This document shows, in pieces, positions 7,748-15,911 of a DNA stretch of 62,671 nucleotides. The stretch comes from Parasporobacterium sp. Its GTDB lineage: Bacteria > Bacillota > Clostridia > Lachnospirales > Lachnospiraceae. The first letter of the stretch is position 1. The number at the start of each line of letters is the position of its first letter. Where the stretch lies: the NCBI GenBank assembly GCA_017459985.1, contig JAFUBX010000033.1, positions 1 through 62,671 on the forward strand, given 5' to 3'. The position numbers and the translations under genes are program-made. A model generated the notes under the pieces. The model did no database searches and had not been told where the DNA came from. It saw nothing but the letters and a program-made list of their open reading frames with translations.

Positions 7748-8647
7748 TTATAAATCTTTGTACATTGCGACGAACCGCCGGACATTTTCGTTTGAGATCT
7801 GTTTGCGCCATGCCATAATTGTTCCGCTGCTGGTTCCCGGCAGCTCGAAGATCCGGACATCCCGGGAGGCGGCGCTGTCAAATACGGTATCCCGGATGAT
7901 GATGCCCTTTCCCATCCGCAGGTCCATCGTTGCCGAACTGACGCTGGCCGAATGCCGTACCTTCTGCGGACGAAATCCCGCCGTCTGACATAATTCAATA
8001 ACCGAACGGGTATGGTTCGGCGTTACCACAATGAAGGTTTCATTTTTCAGATCTGTAAGGGAGATCTGATTCCTGGTATACAGCGGATTGGATTTATGGA
8101 TCCAGACACAGCGGGGGCACCGAAGCACCGTTTTGCATTCGATATTCACTTCCCGGAAATCCGGCATTTCGCACATCGGGACGAAGGCAATATCACAGGT
8201 TCCGTTCTCCAGCTGCTCCAGAACGATCCCGGCCTCTTTGGTTTCCAGAACGATGTTGACATCCGGGTAGATCTCCTTGAACTGGTCAACATATGGCCAC
8301 AGATATTCCTTTTTCAGGGAGGCATGAAAATCACAGATGATGATCTGTTCCTTGCTTTCCCCCTGTATCACTCTTGCCCGGGAAATCGTGCGTTCCATAT
8401 CATCCGGAAGATCCTTCCAGTCCCGGTACAGGGCCGCCCCGGCTTCGGTCAGTTCGATCCCCTGCGGGGTCCTGTGAAAGATCTGAATCCCGAGACTCTG
8501 CTCCATGGCAGCCATATTCTTGCTGACCATGGACTGTGTCATATATAGTTTTTTGGCGGTTTTGGAAAAGCTTTTTGTATTGACGGATGTCAGAAAGATC
8601 ATGATCTGCCTGAGATCCAACTCCTCCAGCGATTCATACTGACTCAT
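7748..8647 (-). CDS. LysR-family transcriptional regulator
   Basis: A 299-residue LysR-type regulator. The winged HTH occupies roughly residues 10-70 (LDLRQIMIFLTSVNTKSFSKTA, continuing AKKLYMTQSMVSKNMAAMEQ), and a periplasmic-binding-like effector domain fills the rest. It is divergent from the UroD-family gene at 8877 and lies just upstream of, and in the same direction as, the acyl-carrier/TRAP operon. Either could be its target. The 229-bp divergent gap contains an inverted repeat at 8778-8807 that fits a LysR site. The effector is unknown. Confidence 0.9.
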   Translation of the reverse strand: MSQYESLEELDLRQIMIFLTSVNTKSFSKTAKKLYMTQSMVSKNMAAMEQSLGIQIFHRTPQGIELTEAGAALYRDWKDLPDDMERTISRARVIQGESKEQIIICDFHASLKKEYLWPYVDQFKEIYPDVNIVLETKEAGIVLEQLENGTCDIAFVPMCEMPDFREVNIECKTVLRCPRCVWIHKSNPLYTRNQISLTDLKNETFIVVTPNHTRSVIELCQTAGFRPQKVRHSASVSSATMDLRMGKGIIIRDTVFDSAASRDVRIFELPGTSSGTIMAWRKQISNENVRRFVAMYKDL

Positions 8648-8777
8648 GGCTGCACCTCATTCTTCTGTCTCCTCTGTCTGGATTTTATGCGTATTTGAAA
8701 TTTTCGTCAAGTACGATCCCGTCCGGAGGGTGGGAAATCCTTGCTGTCCCTGTTGGGACTTCATGCATGCTGCGCAT

Positions 8778-8807
8778 AACCTATCCCATTATTTCATTGG
8801 ACAGGTT
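8778..8807. promoter_or_regulatory. Candidate LysR operator between LysR and UroD-family genes
   Basis: AACCTATCC, 12 bases, GGACAGGTT: an inverted repeat with one mismatch, about 70 bp upstream of the UroD-family start and 130 bp upstream of the LysR start. Position and half-site spacing suit a LysR-type activator/autorepressor site. No binding data exist. Confidence 0.4.
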
Positions 8808-8876
8808 TTAGCCTTTCCTGTTACAGTGAGCTTGCAAGGCAGCTACAAAACGGCTCTTCCGGGAGGGATTTACACC

Positions 8877-9875
8877 ATGACGAAACGCAAAGAAAAGGCT
8901 TTGAGTGTTCTGCGGGGAAACAACGAGAATCTTGTACCCTGTTTTTTCCAGGATTATCAGCTGATGTTTATTGATAAAATGGGAGAGCGTCCTCCCATGG
9001 GGGTACTGGAAGGATTTGATGCCTGGGGCGTTCACCAGACCGCCACCACCAATACAGGCGGTGCATTCACCCCGACACCTTCCCGGCCGTTTGTTCTGGA
9101 GGATGTCACGGAATGGGAGGAAACGGTCCATTTTCCGGATTATGATCAGGTCGACTGGGAAGAAGAAGCCCGGAAGCTGGAAGAATCCGGAACTTTAAAT
9201 CGGGAGGAGAAGGTTCTGGATATTTTCTGTGCCAATGGTCTGTTTGAGCGGATGCATTTTCTGATGGGTCTGGAAAACACCTGTGTCAGTCTTCTCACGG
9301 AACCGGAGGCCTGCATGGATCTGATCGCAAAGATCGCCGACACCAAGATCAGACTGATCCATGGCGCGCTGCCTTTCTATCAGCCGGATGTTTATACCTT
9401 CCTGGATGATTATGCCCATGCGAGGGGGTTGTTTATTTCCAAAGAACTGTTCCGCTCCATGTTCAAGCCCCATCTGAAACGGATCGTGGATGCCGTTCAC
9501 GAAGAAGGGGTTCTCTGCAAACTTCACTGCTGCGGGAAAATGGAAGATCTGGCGCAGGATTACCGGGAGATCGGCGTGGATGCCCTGGATCCGGTACAGC
9601 CGCTGAATGATATTCCTGCGATGCAGCGTTTATTTGAGAACCGGATCGGTCTGATGGGAGGACTGGATGTGACCGGAGTCATTGACAACATGGATGCCGG
9701 CGAAGAGGACATCCGGGCAGAGGTCCGCCGCTGTATGGACACTTACGGACCGCAGGGAGGATACACCATGTACTGTGCCTCGACCCAGCTGCGCAGTCCG
9801 GGAGCCTTTGATCCCGATGGGGTCTTCGGAATTCTTCTGGATGAGTATCGCAAACATCCCCTCAGCCGGGTCTGA
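8877..9875 (+). CDS. Uroporphyrinogen decarboxylase-family (MtaA/URO-D-like) protein
   Basis: A 332-residue TIM-barrel protein of the URO-D superfamily, which contains haem-pathway decarboxylases and cobamide-dependent methyltransferases. The start at 8877 (MTKRKEKALSVLRGNNENLV) is chosen for GGGAGGGATTTACACC; the open frame extends 77 codons upstream without support. The motif CKLHCCGKMEDLAQDY resembles the zinc-binding HxCG site of MtaA-like methyltransferases, and VDALDPVQPLNDI follows as in that group. No haem genes or corrinoid protein are adjacent, so a demethylation or methyl-transfer role is likelier than true HemE, but the substrate is open. It is divergent from a LysR gene. Confidence 0.75.
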   Translation: MTKRKEKALSVLRGNNENLVPCFFQDYQLMFIDKMGERPPMGVLEGFDAWGVHQTATTNTGGAFTPTPSRPFVLEDVTEWEETVHFPDYDQVDWEEEARKLEESGTLNREEKVLDIFCANGLFERMHFLMGLENTCVSLLTEPEACMDLIAKIADTKIRLIHGALPFYQPDVYTFLDDYAHARGLFISKELFRSMFKPHLKRIVDAVHEEGVLCKLHCCGKMEDLAQDYREIGVDALDPVQPLNDIPAMQRLFENRIGLMGGLDVTGVIDNMDAGEEDIRAEVRRCMDTYGPQGGYTMYCASTQLRSPGAFDPDGVFGILLDEYRKHPLSRV

Positions 9876-9961
9876 ATGACATTGGCTCTTCCGGCCCGCC
9901 GGATTGGATGGCCTCCCGGATCCGGGGATCTGCCGGACCGGAGAGCCTGTCGTACCGGAGA

Positions 9962-10897
9962 TTACATGATATAAAGCGGGGAATACGCAATTTCCTGTGT
10001 ACAGCGTACAAACTCCCGGACCGAGGCCTTGTCTGTATGTTGATTATATACGACTCCGATTCCGTTCAGCCGGGGACAATCCGGCATTTCAATTGTACGC
10101 AGACTGTCATAACCGGAAGCAAACATCCGGTCCATGACCGCCGCATAATTCCCGCGGGAAAGTTCCAGCACCATGGAATGGGGATTATCGACATATTTCA
10201 CTTCAGGCTCTGCAAAACCCGCCTGAGCAAAATACTGGCAGATCCGTTTCCAGTATTCATCCTGATATTTATTCTGCAGGCGCAGAAAGGGACATCCTTC
10301 CAGATCCCGGATCCCCGGATCCGGCGCAGAATACAGAGGGTGTCCGGCTCCGATGATCACAACCGGCGTGGCCGTCGTCACCGGAACATAGACGAACTCA
10401 CTGTGCCGGAAACGTTCCTGTCCGATCGCCACAAAGAAGATGGCGTCATATTGCTGCTGATACAATCCATCCAGAATATTCTGCGGATTGCTGCGGGATA
10501 CCTGGATCTCGATTCCGGGATATTTCTTTTCGAACCGCTGCAGTACCGGCATCAGATACGCCTCAGCCGGCATGGTATCCATATCTCCGATGTATAACGT
10601 CTTTTCTCTTGCGTCCTGCACCGCGGCTGCATCTGTATAGGCCTTCTGGAATGAAAACGACAGCTTTTCCAATTCCCCCGCCAGCTGCGCGCCGGCTTTT
10701 GTCAGCCTGACTCTTTGTCTCTGACGGACAAACAGCATCAATCCAGTCTTTTCTTCCAGGTCCGCAATGTTCCGGCTGACCGTTGACTGGGTCATAAATA
10801 ATTCCTCTGCAGCTTTCGAGAAATTTTCATACTTCGCACAAACGAGGAAGATATTCAGCTGATGAATGGAGATATCCGCAAACTGTTCCGGGTACAT
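9962..10897 (-). CDS. LysR-family transcriptional regulator
   Basis: A 311-residue LysR-type regulator. The HTH spans about residues 8-68 (FADISIHQLNIFLVCAKYEN and EELFMTQSTVSRNIADLEEK) and is followed by the substrate-binding-like domain. GGAGAAGAAATAT precedes the ATG. It converges on the UroD-family gene (86 bp apart) and has no divergent partner closer than the small DUF3783 gene at 11210, so its target is unclear. The protein shows clear overall similarity to the LysR at 7748, which suggests a shared lineage. Confidence 0.88.
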   Translation of the reverse strand: MYPEQFADISIHQLNIFLVCAKYENFSKAAEELFMTQSTVSRNIADLEEKTGLMLFVRQRQRVRLTKAGAQLAGELEKLSFSFQKAYTDAAAVQDAREKTLYIGDMDTMPAEAYLMPVLQRFEKKYPGIEIQVSRSNPQNILDGLYQQQYDAIFFVAIGQERFRHSEFVYVPVTTATPVVIIGAGHPLYSAPDPGIRDLEGCPFLRLQNKYQDEYWKRICQYFAQAGFAEPEVKYVDNPHSMVLELSRGNYAAVMDRMFASGYDSLRTIEMPDCPRLNGIGVVYNQHTDKASVREFVRCTQEIAYSPLYIM

Positions 10898-11209
10898 ATA
10901 TTTCTTCTCCTGCCATTGGCATATTATTTTGATTGTATCAGAAGCCTTGCTTACTGCTTCCGCAGATCCGGCTTTCGTGATCGTAACGTATGGACATTTC
11001 TCACAAAACGCCTCCGACAGCTCTGCCGCAATTCCGTCATTGGCTGGCGAGGGAGTTCGTGATATGATGGGTGTGGATTCTACAGACCGCAGCCGGGAAC
11101 AGCGACTCAGCAGGAACTCAGCAACAGCTTGGCTGGAGTTCAGCCGCGGCTCGGCAGAATCCTGACAGGAACTTTAAACAGATGCAAAGGAGTGGCAAAG
11201 GAGTTTCAT
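10898..11209. other. Gene-free region
   Basis: About 310 bp between a LysR gene and the DUF3783 gene. It must hold both promoters, but I find no convincing -35/-10 pair, operator or hairpin. Short frames here have no ribosome binding site and no recognisable protein. Confidence 0.5.
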
Positions 11210-11593
11210 ATGATAAACGGGGTCATACTGCATCAGCAGATCAATATTTTTAAACTGCACAGTCTTGAAAGTTTATGTGATGAACTGAACCTCCGGCTGG
11301 TCCCCATCCGGCCGGAGGATCGGAGTACTCCGCTTGGCATCCTTGCAGGATCCCCTGACGCAGGGCCGGAAAAGAAGAATCTGCCTTCAACCGAATTTTC
11401 TCCCGAACCCCGGGAAATGCTGGTTCTGTGCGGCCTGACTCCGGAGCTGCTGGATCGGTTCCTGACAGAATTCCGAAAGAGGGAAATCCCGCCGATTGAA
11501 TTAAAGGCAGTACTGACCAGCCACAATGTTTCCTGGACTCCCGGAAAACTTCAGACAGAACTGATCAAAGAGTCCCGGGCATTCAGCAGGTGA
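11210..11593 (+). CDS. DUF3783-family protein
   Basis: A 127-residue protein of unknown function. The start at 11210 (MINGVILHQQINIFKLHSLE) is supported by AAAGGAGTTTCAT; a longer frame from 11129 lacks a site. The C-terminal half matches what I recall of DUF3783: EMLVLCGLTPELLDRFLTE, then IELKAVLTSHNVSW and a final charged helix. Some family members may be small regulators, but nothing catalytic is visible. It stands alone, convergent with the YwlG-like gene. Confidence 0.7.
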   Translation: MINGVILHQQINIFKLHSLESLCDELNLRLVPIRPEDRSTPLGILAGSPDAGPEKKNLPSTEFSPEPREMLVLCGLTPELLDRFLTEFRKREIPPIELKAVLTSHNVSWTPGKLQTELIKESRAFSR

Positions 11594-11689
11594 CTTTCCC
11601 TTATCGCCGCGGCAGCATGCGATCTCCCGGTTTATCGCAGAATTCCGGTGTCCAGTCTGCCGGGATTCTGTTCATCTGAACTGCCACCC

Positions 11690-12256
11690 CTACATCAGTC
11701 TCTCATCATAGATTGCTCTGAAGCCTCCGATATACCGGGGTCTTCTTCTGGCACAGATAATGGATGCCTCGCCGATCTTCCGCAAAGAGATCCGCAGGGG
11801 AACCACCGTGGGATGGATATGCATTCCGATCATAGTCCCTCCGATGTCAATCCCTGCAACCGCCCGGGCCTGGATGCTTTCCGTAACCACCGGATTCTGC
11901 ATTTTCTGATAGCAGACCGTGGCAAATGCTCCGCCTGCATGATTGGGCTGCGGAATTGCATTCACCTGCTCGAATCCATATGCCCGCAGTGTTTCTTCCT
12001 CCACAACCAATGCGCGGTTCAGATGCTCACAGCATTGTCCGGCCAGGCAAACTCCCTGTTCCGAGAGAACGGAAGAGATGCCGTCATATACCGCCTCCGC
12101 CACATCTAGATTCGTCGCGGTTCCGATCCGGTCCCCCAGGATCTCGCTGGAGGAGCATCCCACTACAAAAATCTCTCCCGGCTGTATTCGGGACTCTTTA
12201 CAGATCTCCAATGCCGCGATCCTGCTTTGTTCAAATATCATTTTTAAATCCATCAT
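11690..12256 (-). CDS. YwlG-like TIGR01440 family protein
   Basis: A 188-residue protein of the YwlG/UPF0340 (TIGR01440) family, widespread in Firmicutes and without an established reaction. Characteristic stretches are FVVGCSSSEILGDRIG, VCLAGQCCEHLNRALVVE and AGIDIGGTMIGMHIHPTVVP. Two adjacent ATG codons (12256, 12253) follow AGAGGTGA; either may start. The 42-bp tandem repeat begins 20 bp upstream of the start and separates the gene from the DASS transporter. Function is not inferred. Confidence 0.85.
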   Translation of the reverse strand: MMDLKMIFEQSRIAALEICKESRIQPGEIFVVGCSSSEILGDRIGTATNLDVAEAVYDGISSVLSEQGVCLAGQCCEHLNRALVVEEETLRAYGFEQVNAIPQPNHAGGAFATVCYQKMQNPVVTESIQARAVAGIDIGGTMIGMHIHPTVVPLRISLRKIGEASIICARRRPRYIGGFRAIYDERLM

Positions 12257-12276
12257 TCACCTCTGCCACTGTTTTA

Positions 12277-12470
12277 GCACATTTTTGTCGATTACGGTTG
12301 GCGTCTTTGCCGGGTATTGCACATTTTTGTCGGTTACGGTTGAAGTTTCTGCCGGATTCTGCACATTTTTGTCGATTACGGTTGATTCTGCCAAACGTAA
12401 CCGGCATTTTTTTGTCATTCGACTCAATTATAAAAAACGCAACCGGCATTTTTGTGCAGAAAGTCCGGGC
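12277..12470. repeat. 42-bp tandem repeat, five copies
   Basis: Units begin at 12277, 12319, 12361, 12403 and 12445, exactly 42 bp apart. The first three share GCACATTTTTGTCGATTACG; the last two are degraded to GGCATTTTT. Read on the minus strand each unit gives a 14-residue period containing NRNRQKCA, but the frame has no good start site. The array lies between the YwlG-like gene and the DASS transporter stop. Copies are joined directly, so it is not a CRISPR array. Confidence 0.85.
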
Positions 12471-12489
12471 ATCACCTGCAGCCGGCCGC

Positions 12490-13908
12490 CTACAGCAGTC
12501 CTGCCCCCATCCAATAGGGGACGGATACCAGAAGGCCGATCATCGCAGCCAGGAAGAAAGCGCTGCCGAAGCGGAACAACTGCCCCTCGCTCCAGGCATA
12601 GTCCCCCACCATCCCCTTGCCCATAGCGGTCCACATATTGGTATAGGTGAGGAACATGGAAATCGATACCACAGCCAGGATCACGCCCCAGACGCTGGGA
12701 CTGATGCCTGTTTCCGCCGCGATGCGGCTGATCACCGGAGCCAGGATCACTGTGGTCGGGATCAGGGTCGTCACATCGACAAACCGCCAGATAAAAAGGA
12801 CCACGGATACGACAAGAACAAAAACAAAAGGATTCCGAACGATCGGCAGGATCAACCCTGAAAGGATCCCTGCCAGCCAGTCCGAAACGCCCGACGCCTG
12901 AAAGATCGAACTCATACACAGTCCGGATCCGAAGAAGAACACCAGATCCCAGTTGATCCCTTTGGCAAATTCCTCCGGTTTCACAACCCCCGCGGCAAAC
13001 AGGATCACTGCTGCCATAATGCAGATGGCTGTACTGGAGATTCCGTGATACCGCCCTGTAAAAAACAAGGCACAGCTTACAAACAGGACTGCGGCAGTGA
13101 CCGTTTCTTCCCGGGTGATCTTCCCCTTTATGGAAATATGGTCCAGAAATGCTTCCTTCGAAAGAGGGTTCTCCGGCCGCAGGAAGAAAAAGGCAAGGAC
13201 CACTGTCACCACCGTAATGATGGCAACCGGCAGCAAAGCCGCCCGGATCCATGTGTCAAAGGTAATACTGTCTTCCAGTCCCCGGGTGCTGTCAAAAATG
13301 CCCTGTATGATCGGTGCGGTCAGATTTCCGGTCAGAAACGCGTTTCCGGGAAATATTGCGGTAAAGATCGTGATCAGCAGCATAAAAGAAGCATCCCGGG
13401 ATCCGGGCTTCAGACCGAACAGCCTGCAGCTCTGGGATGCAATCGGGATCATTATGACAGCACGGACCGTCATGGAGGGAGTCACCAGACTGAGCGCAGT
13501 TCCGATGATCACCCAGGCACAGATAATGGCTGCCCAGCTGCAGGGAAAAATCTTCAGTAATCCCACGGTGATCCGTTCCCCCAGACCGGTCTTCTGCAGC
13601 GCCAGTCCCAGGAATAAAGCAGGGATCAAAGTCCACAAAGCGTTCTGGGAAAAACCGGCAAACACATTTCCGGCGGGCATGCCGCAGATCAGCATCGCTC
13701 CCAGCAGGAATAACCCGCTGATGGAATTGGGTAGACCGAATGGCTTGAAGATCCATCCTCCCACGGTCAGCAGTGTACATCCCAGAGCCATATGCCCCAG
13801 GGACTCAAGATTCTGAAAAGGCTGCCACGCCATGATCAGGATGGCAGCCGCTGCCAGAAGCAGGAAAAAAAGAGTTCGTACAGAAAATCGTCTGAAACCG
13901 GATTCCAT
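12490..13908 (-). CDS. DASS/SLC13-family anion symporter
   Basis: A 472-residue polytopic membrane protein with about 11-12 hydrophobic segments, of the divalent anion:sodium symporter (SLC13/ArsB-NhaD) type. Two re-entrant-loop-like motifs are visible, VTPSMTVRAVIMIPIA and DVTTLIPTTVILAPV, where the family places its carboxylate-binding Ser/Asn-Thr sequences. GACTAAGG-type signals are absent, but AGGTGACATACT precedes the ATG. Probable substrates are di- or tricarboxylates or a related organic anion. It is monocistronic: the repeat array follows it and no partner gene is adjacent. Confidence 0.82.
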   Translation of the reverse strand: MESGFRRFSVRTLFFLLLAAAAILIMAWQPFQNLESLGHMALGCTLLTVGGWIFKPFGLPNSISGLFLLGAMLICGMPAGNVFAGFSQNALWTLIPALFLGLALQKTGLGERITVGLLKIFPCSWAAIICAWVIIGTALSLVTPSMTVRAVIMIPIASQSCRLFGLKPGSRDASFMLLITIFTAIFPGNAFLTGNLTAPIIQGIFDSTRGLEDSITFDTWIRAALLPVAIITVVTVVLAFFFLRPENPLSKEAFLDHISIKGKITREETVTAAVLFVSCALFFTGRYHGISSTAICIMAAVILFAAGVVKPEEFAKGINWDLVFFFGSGLCMSSIFQASGVSDWLAGILSGLILPIVRNPFVFVLVVSVVLFIWRFVDVTTLIPTTVILAPVISRIAAETGISPSVWGVILAVVSISMFLTYTNMWTAMGKGMVGDYAWSEGQLFRFGSAFFLAAMIGLLVSVPYWMGAGLL

Positions 13909-14174
13909 AGTATGTCACCTTAACCAGCGGACTTCTGTCATAGTCCGCACTGCCTGATCTGATTATACAGGAAGCAGGAATGCTGCGCAATCGCAATCCG
14001 GGGCTTTCGGATTATCCGAAGAGTTTTTATAACTGCGCCGGAACGCGGAAACCGAAAAATGGAACCGGGAAGATGTAGTTTTTTTCCATGGAAGGGAATA
14101 TTATAACTGAAGACACGGAGCGGGGCCATCAAGCAGAACCACAAAAAAGAAGCGTCCCGGGAAAGGATATAAAA

Positions 14175-15119
14175 ATGAAAACAAAAAACAGCTCTTTCAT
14201 ACATGCAAGCGCCATACTGTTATCCCTCTTAATGATCATCAGCTGCACCTGGACAGCATTCGGTTCCGAAACTCCCGCCGATGCATGGCAGCAAGGGATT
14301 CCTTATCTTGAGTTTTATGCGGAACGCAACGGAAAAGACCCTGCCGATATCGATCTGTCCCGGGCAGTCTGCCTGATCCATTCGAACTGGGAATGTGAGA
14401 TGGGATACCCAAATCAATACATTAAGGATGAGGAAATAATCCGGACCGCGGCAGATCTCATCAGCCGTATCACCGTGACCGGCGGTCCGGACGGAATCTT
14501 CAGCACCGCCGAAGGACATGGATTTACATTTTTAGATGAAGAAGAGAACCAGATACTCAGCATTTCGATCCAGGAAGGCATGATCGAAACCTCCGAAGGC
14601 CGGTATGAGGCAGACGGTATTTCGAGTCTCTCCGAAATACCCGGAGTCATGTATCCGGGCGACTGGAACGAATATTTCAATCAATTCGCGGAAGAGGAAG
14701 AAGAATATCTGGATACCCACAAACTGAGCTATCCCTGCAGCCTTTTTGAAGCCGACGGCAAAGCAGCCTTTGACTTTTACAACAACTGCACTGCTGACGA
14801 TATTCTCAGCATCTACTTCTTCCATGCCGGAAAAAACAGAACCGTCACCGATCCGGAAGAGATCCGGGCAATCTATGACGCCCTCTGCCGGGTTCAGGTC
14901 ACCGGCCCCGGCAAAGCTTCCCGCTGGGACGACAGCTTCAGCGTTACGATCTTTTATGAAAAGGAAGACCTCCTTTATACACCTGATATCGAATTCAGTT
15001 TCCGTTCCGGTGCGCTTGACGGCAGGGATGAACATGACTACGCAGTCGAAGGGCTTTCGGGAATCCTCGAATCCTATGACTGGGAAGAATTCGAAATGAT
15101 CGCCGGTCTGATCGGATAA
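14175..15119 (+). CDS. Secreted protein or lipoprotein of unknown function
   Basis: A 314-residue exported protein. The start at 14175 (MKTKNSSFIHASAILLSLLM) follows GAAAGGATATAAAA; an extended frame from 14088 has no site. The signal peptide ends in IISC at Cys24, a plausible lipobox, although cleavage after AFG a few residues on is possible. The mature part is acidic with repeated Asp/Glu/Tyr/Phe stretches and no motif I recognise. It is monocistronic and ends in a strong terminator. It may be a sensory or scaffold lipoprotein, but I assign no function. Confidence 0.7.
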   Translation: MKTKNSSFIHASAILLSLLMIISCTWTAFGSETPADAWQQGIPYLEFYAERNGKDPADIDLSRAVCLIHSNWECEMGYPNQYIKDEEIIRTAADLISRITVTGGPDGIFSTAEGHGFTFLDEEENQILSISIQEGMIETSEGRYEADGISSLSEIPGVMYPGDWNEYFNQFAEEEEEYLDTHKLSYPCSLFEADGKAAFDFYNNCTADDILSIYFFHAGKNRTVTDPEEIRAIYDALCRVQVTGPGKASRWDDSFSVTIFYEKEDLLYTPDIEFSFRSGALDGRDEHDYAVEGLSGILESYDWEEFEMIAGLIG

Positions 15120-15146
15120 CCCCTCTCCCATCCTCATCGGGCAGAA

Positions 15147-15200
15147 CAGAAAAAGACGCAGCCAGCCACTTCAGCGGCCCGGCTGCGTCTTTTTCTGTTT
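15147..15200. terminator. Bidirectional terminator
   Basis: A perfect 17-bp stem (15147-15163 with 15181-15197), AAAAAGACGCAGCC against GGCTGCGTCTTTTT, with A and T runs on both sides. It serves the lipoprotein gene on the plus strand and araD on the minus strand. Confidence 0.92.
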
Positions 15201-15212
15201 TATCCTGCTGTA

Positions 15213-15911
15213 TTATTTCTGTCCGTAGTAGGCGTTGGCTCCGTGTTTGCGGAAATAGTGTTTATCCAGGATCCGCTGGGGAGCCGGCTGTGCCGCCGGA
15301 TCGACCTGGCAGGTCAGAATCGCCATCCTGGCAACCTCTTCCAGAACGCCGGCGTGATACACTGCCTGGATGGGATCTTTCCCCCAGGTGAACGGCCCGT
15401 GGCTGTGACAGATCACCGCCGGAACCGCCATGGGATCGATCTTCCGTTCCCGGAAGGTTTCAATAATCACGGTTCCCGTGCCCTTCTCGTAGTCCTCCTC
15501 CAGCTCCTCCCGGGTCAGAAGCCGGGTGCAGGGAACCGCGCCGTAGAAATAATCTGCATGGGTGGTTCCGTAGCAGGGAATATCCCTGCCCGCCTGGGCC
15601 CAGGCCACTGCATGAGTACTGTGAGTATGTACGATGCCGCCGATTTCCGGAAATGCCTTATACAGCTCCAGATGGGTTTTCGTATCGCTGCTGGGATTCA
15701 GATCTCCTTCCGCGATGGTGCCGTCGGCAAGGCGGACCACAACCATTTTGTCCGGGGTCAGTTCCTCATACTCCACTCCGCTCGGCTTGATTACAACAAG
15801 GCCCTGCTCCCGGTCAATTCCGGAAACATTGCCCCAGGTATAAATCACCAGTCCCTTTCTGGGAAGTTCCAGATTGGCATCACAAACGGTTTTCTTAAGA
15901 TTTTCTAACAT
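15213..15911 (-). CDS. araD: L-ribulose-5-phosphate 4-epimerase
   Basis: A 232-residue class II aldolase/epimerase that converts L-ribulose 5-phosphate to D-xylulose 5-phosphate, the last arabinose-specific step. The start at 15911 (MLENLKKTVCDANLELPRKG) follows TGGAGGAAAAC and overlaps the araB stop by 7 bp. The zinc-binding HTHSTHAVAWAQ motif lies near residue 95, VICHSHGPFTWG carries the later His pair, and YRKHG-type residues (HYFRKHGANAYYGQ) close the protein as in AraD. Length is normal. Confidence 0.95.
   Translation of the reverse strand: MLENLKKTVCDANLELPRKGLVIYTWGNVSGIDREQGLVVIKPSGVEYEELTPDKMVVVRLADGTIAEGDLNPSSDTKTHLELYKAFPEIGGIVHTHSTHAVAWAQAGRDIPCYGTTHADYFYGAVPCTRLLTREELEEDYEKGTGTVIIETFRERKIDPMAVPAVICHSHGPFTWGKDPIQAVYHAGVLEEVARMAILTCQVDPAAQPAPQRILDKHYFRKHGANAYYGQK

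Noticed and set aside
8646-8876. Upstream extension of the UroD-family protein
   Set aside because: The 77 extra codons lie over the LysR promoter and operator, and the internal ATG at 8877 has a strong RBS.
12231-12449. Small protein with NRNRQKCA repeats
   Set aside because: The frame only follows the 42-bp repeat, overlaps the YwlG start and has no ribosome binding site.
12277-12470. CRISPR array
   Set aside because: Copies are directly joined with no unique spacers, and no cas genes are in the window. The same applies to the arrays at 20701 and 40074.
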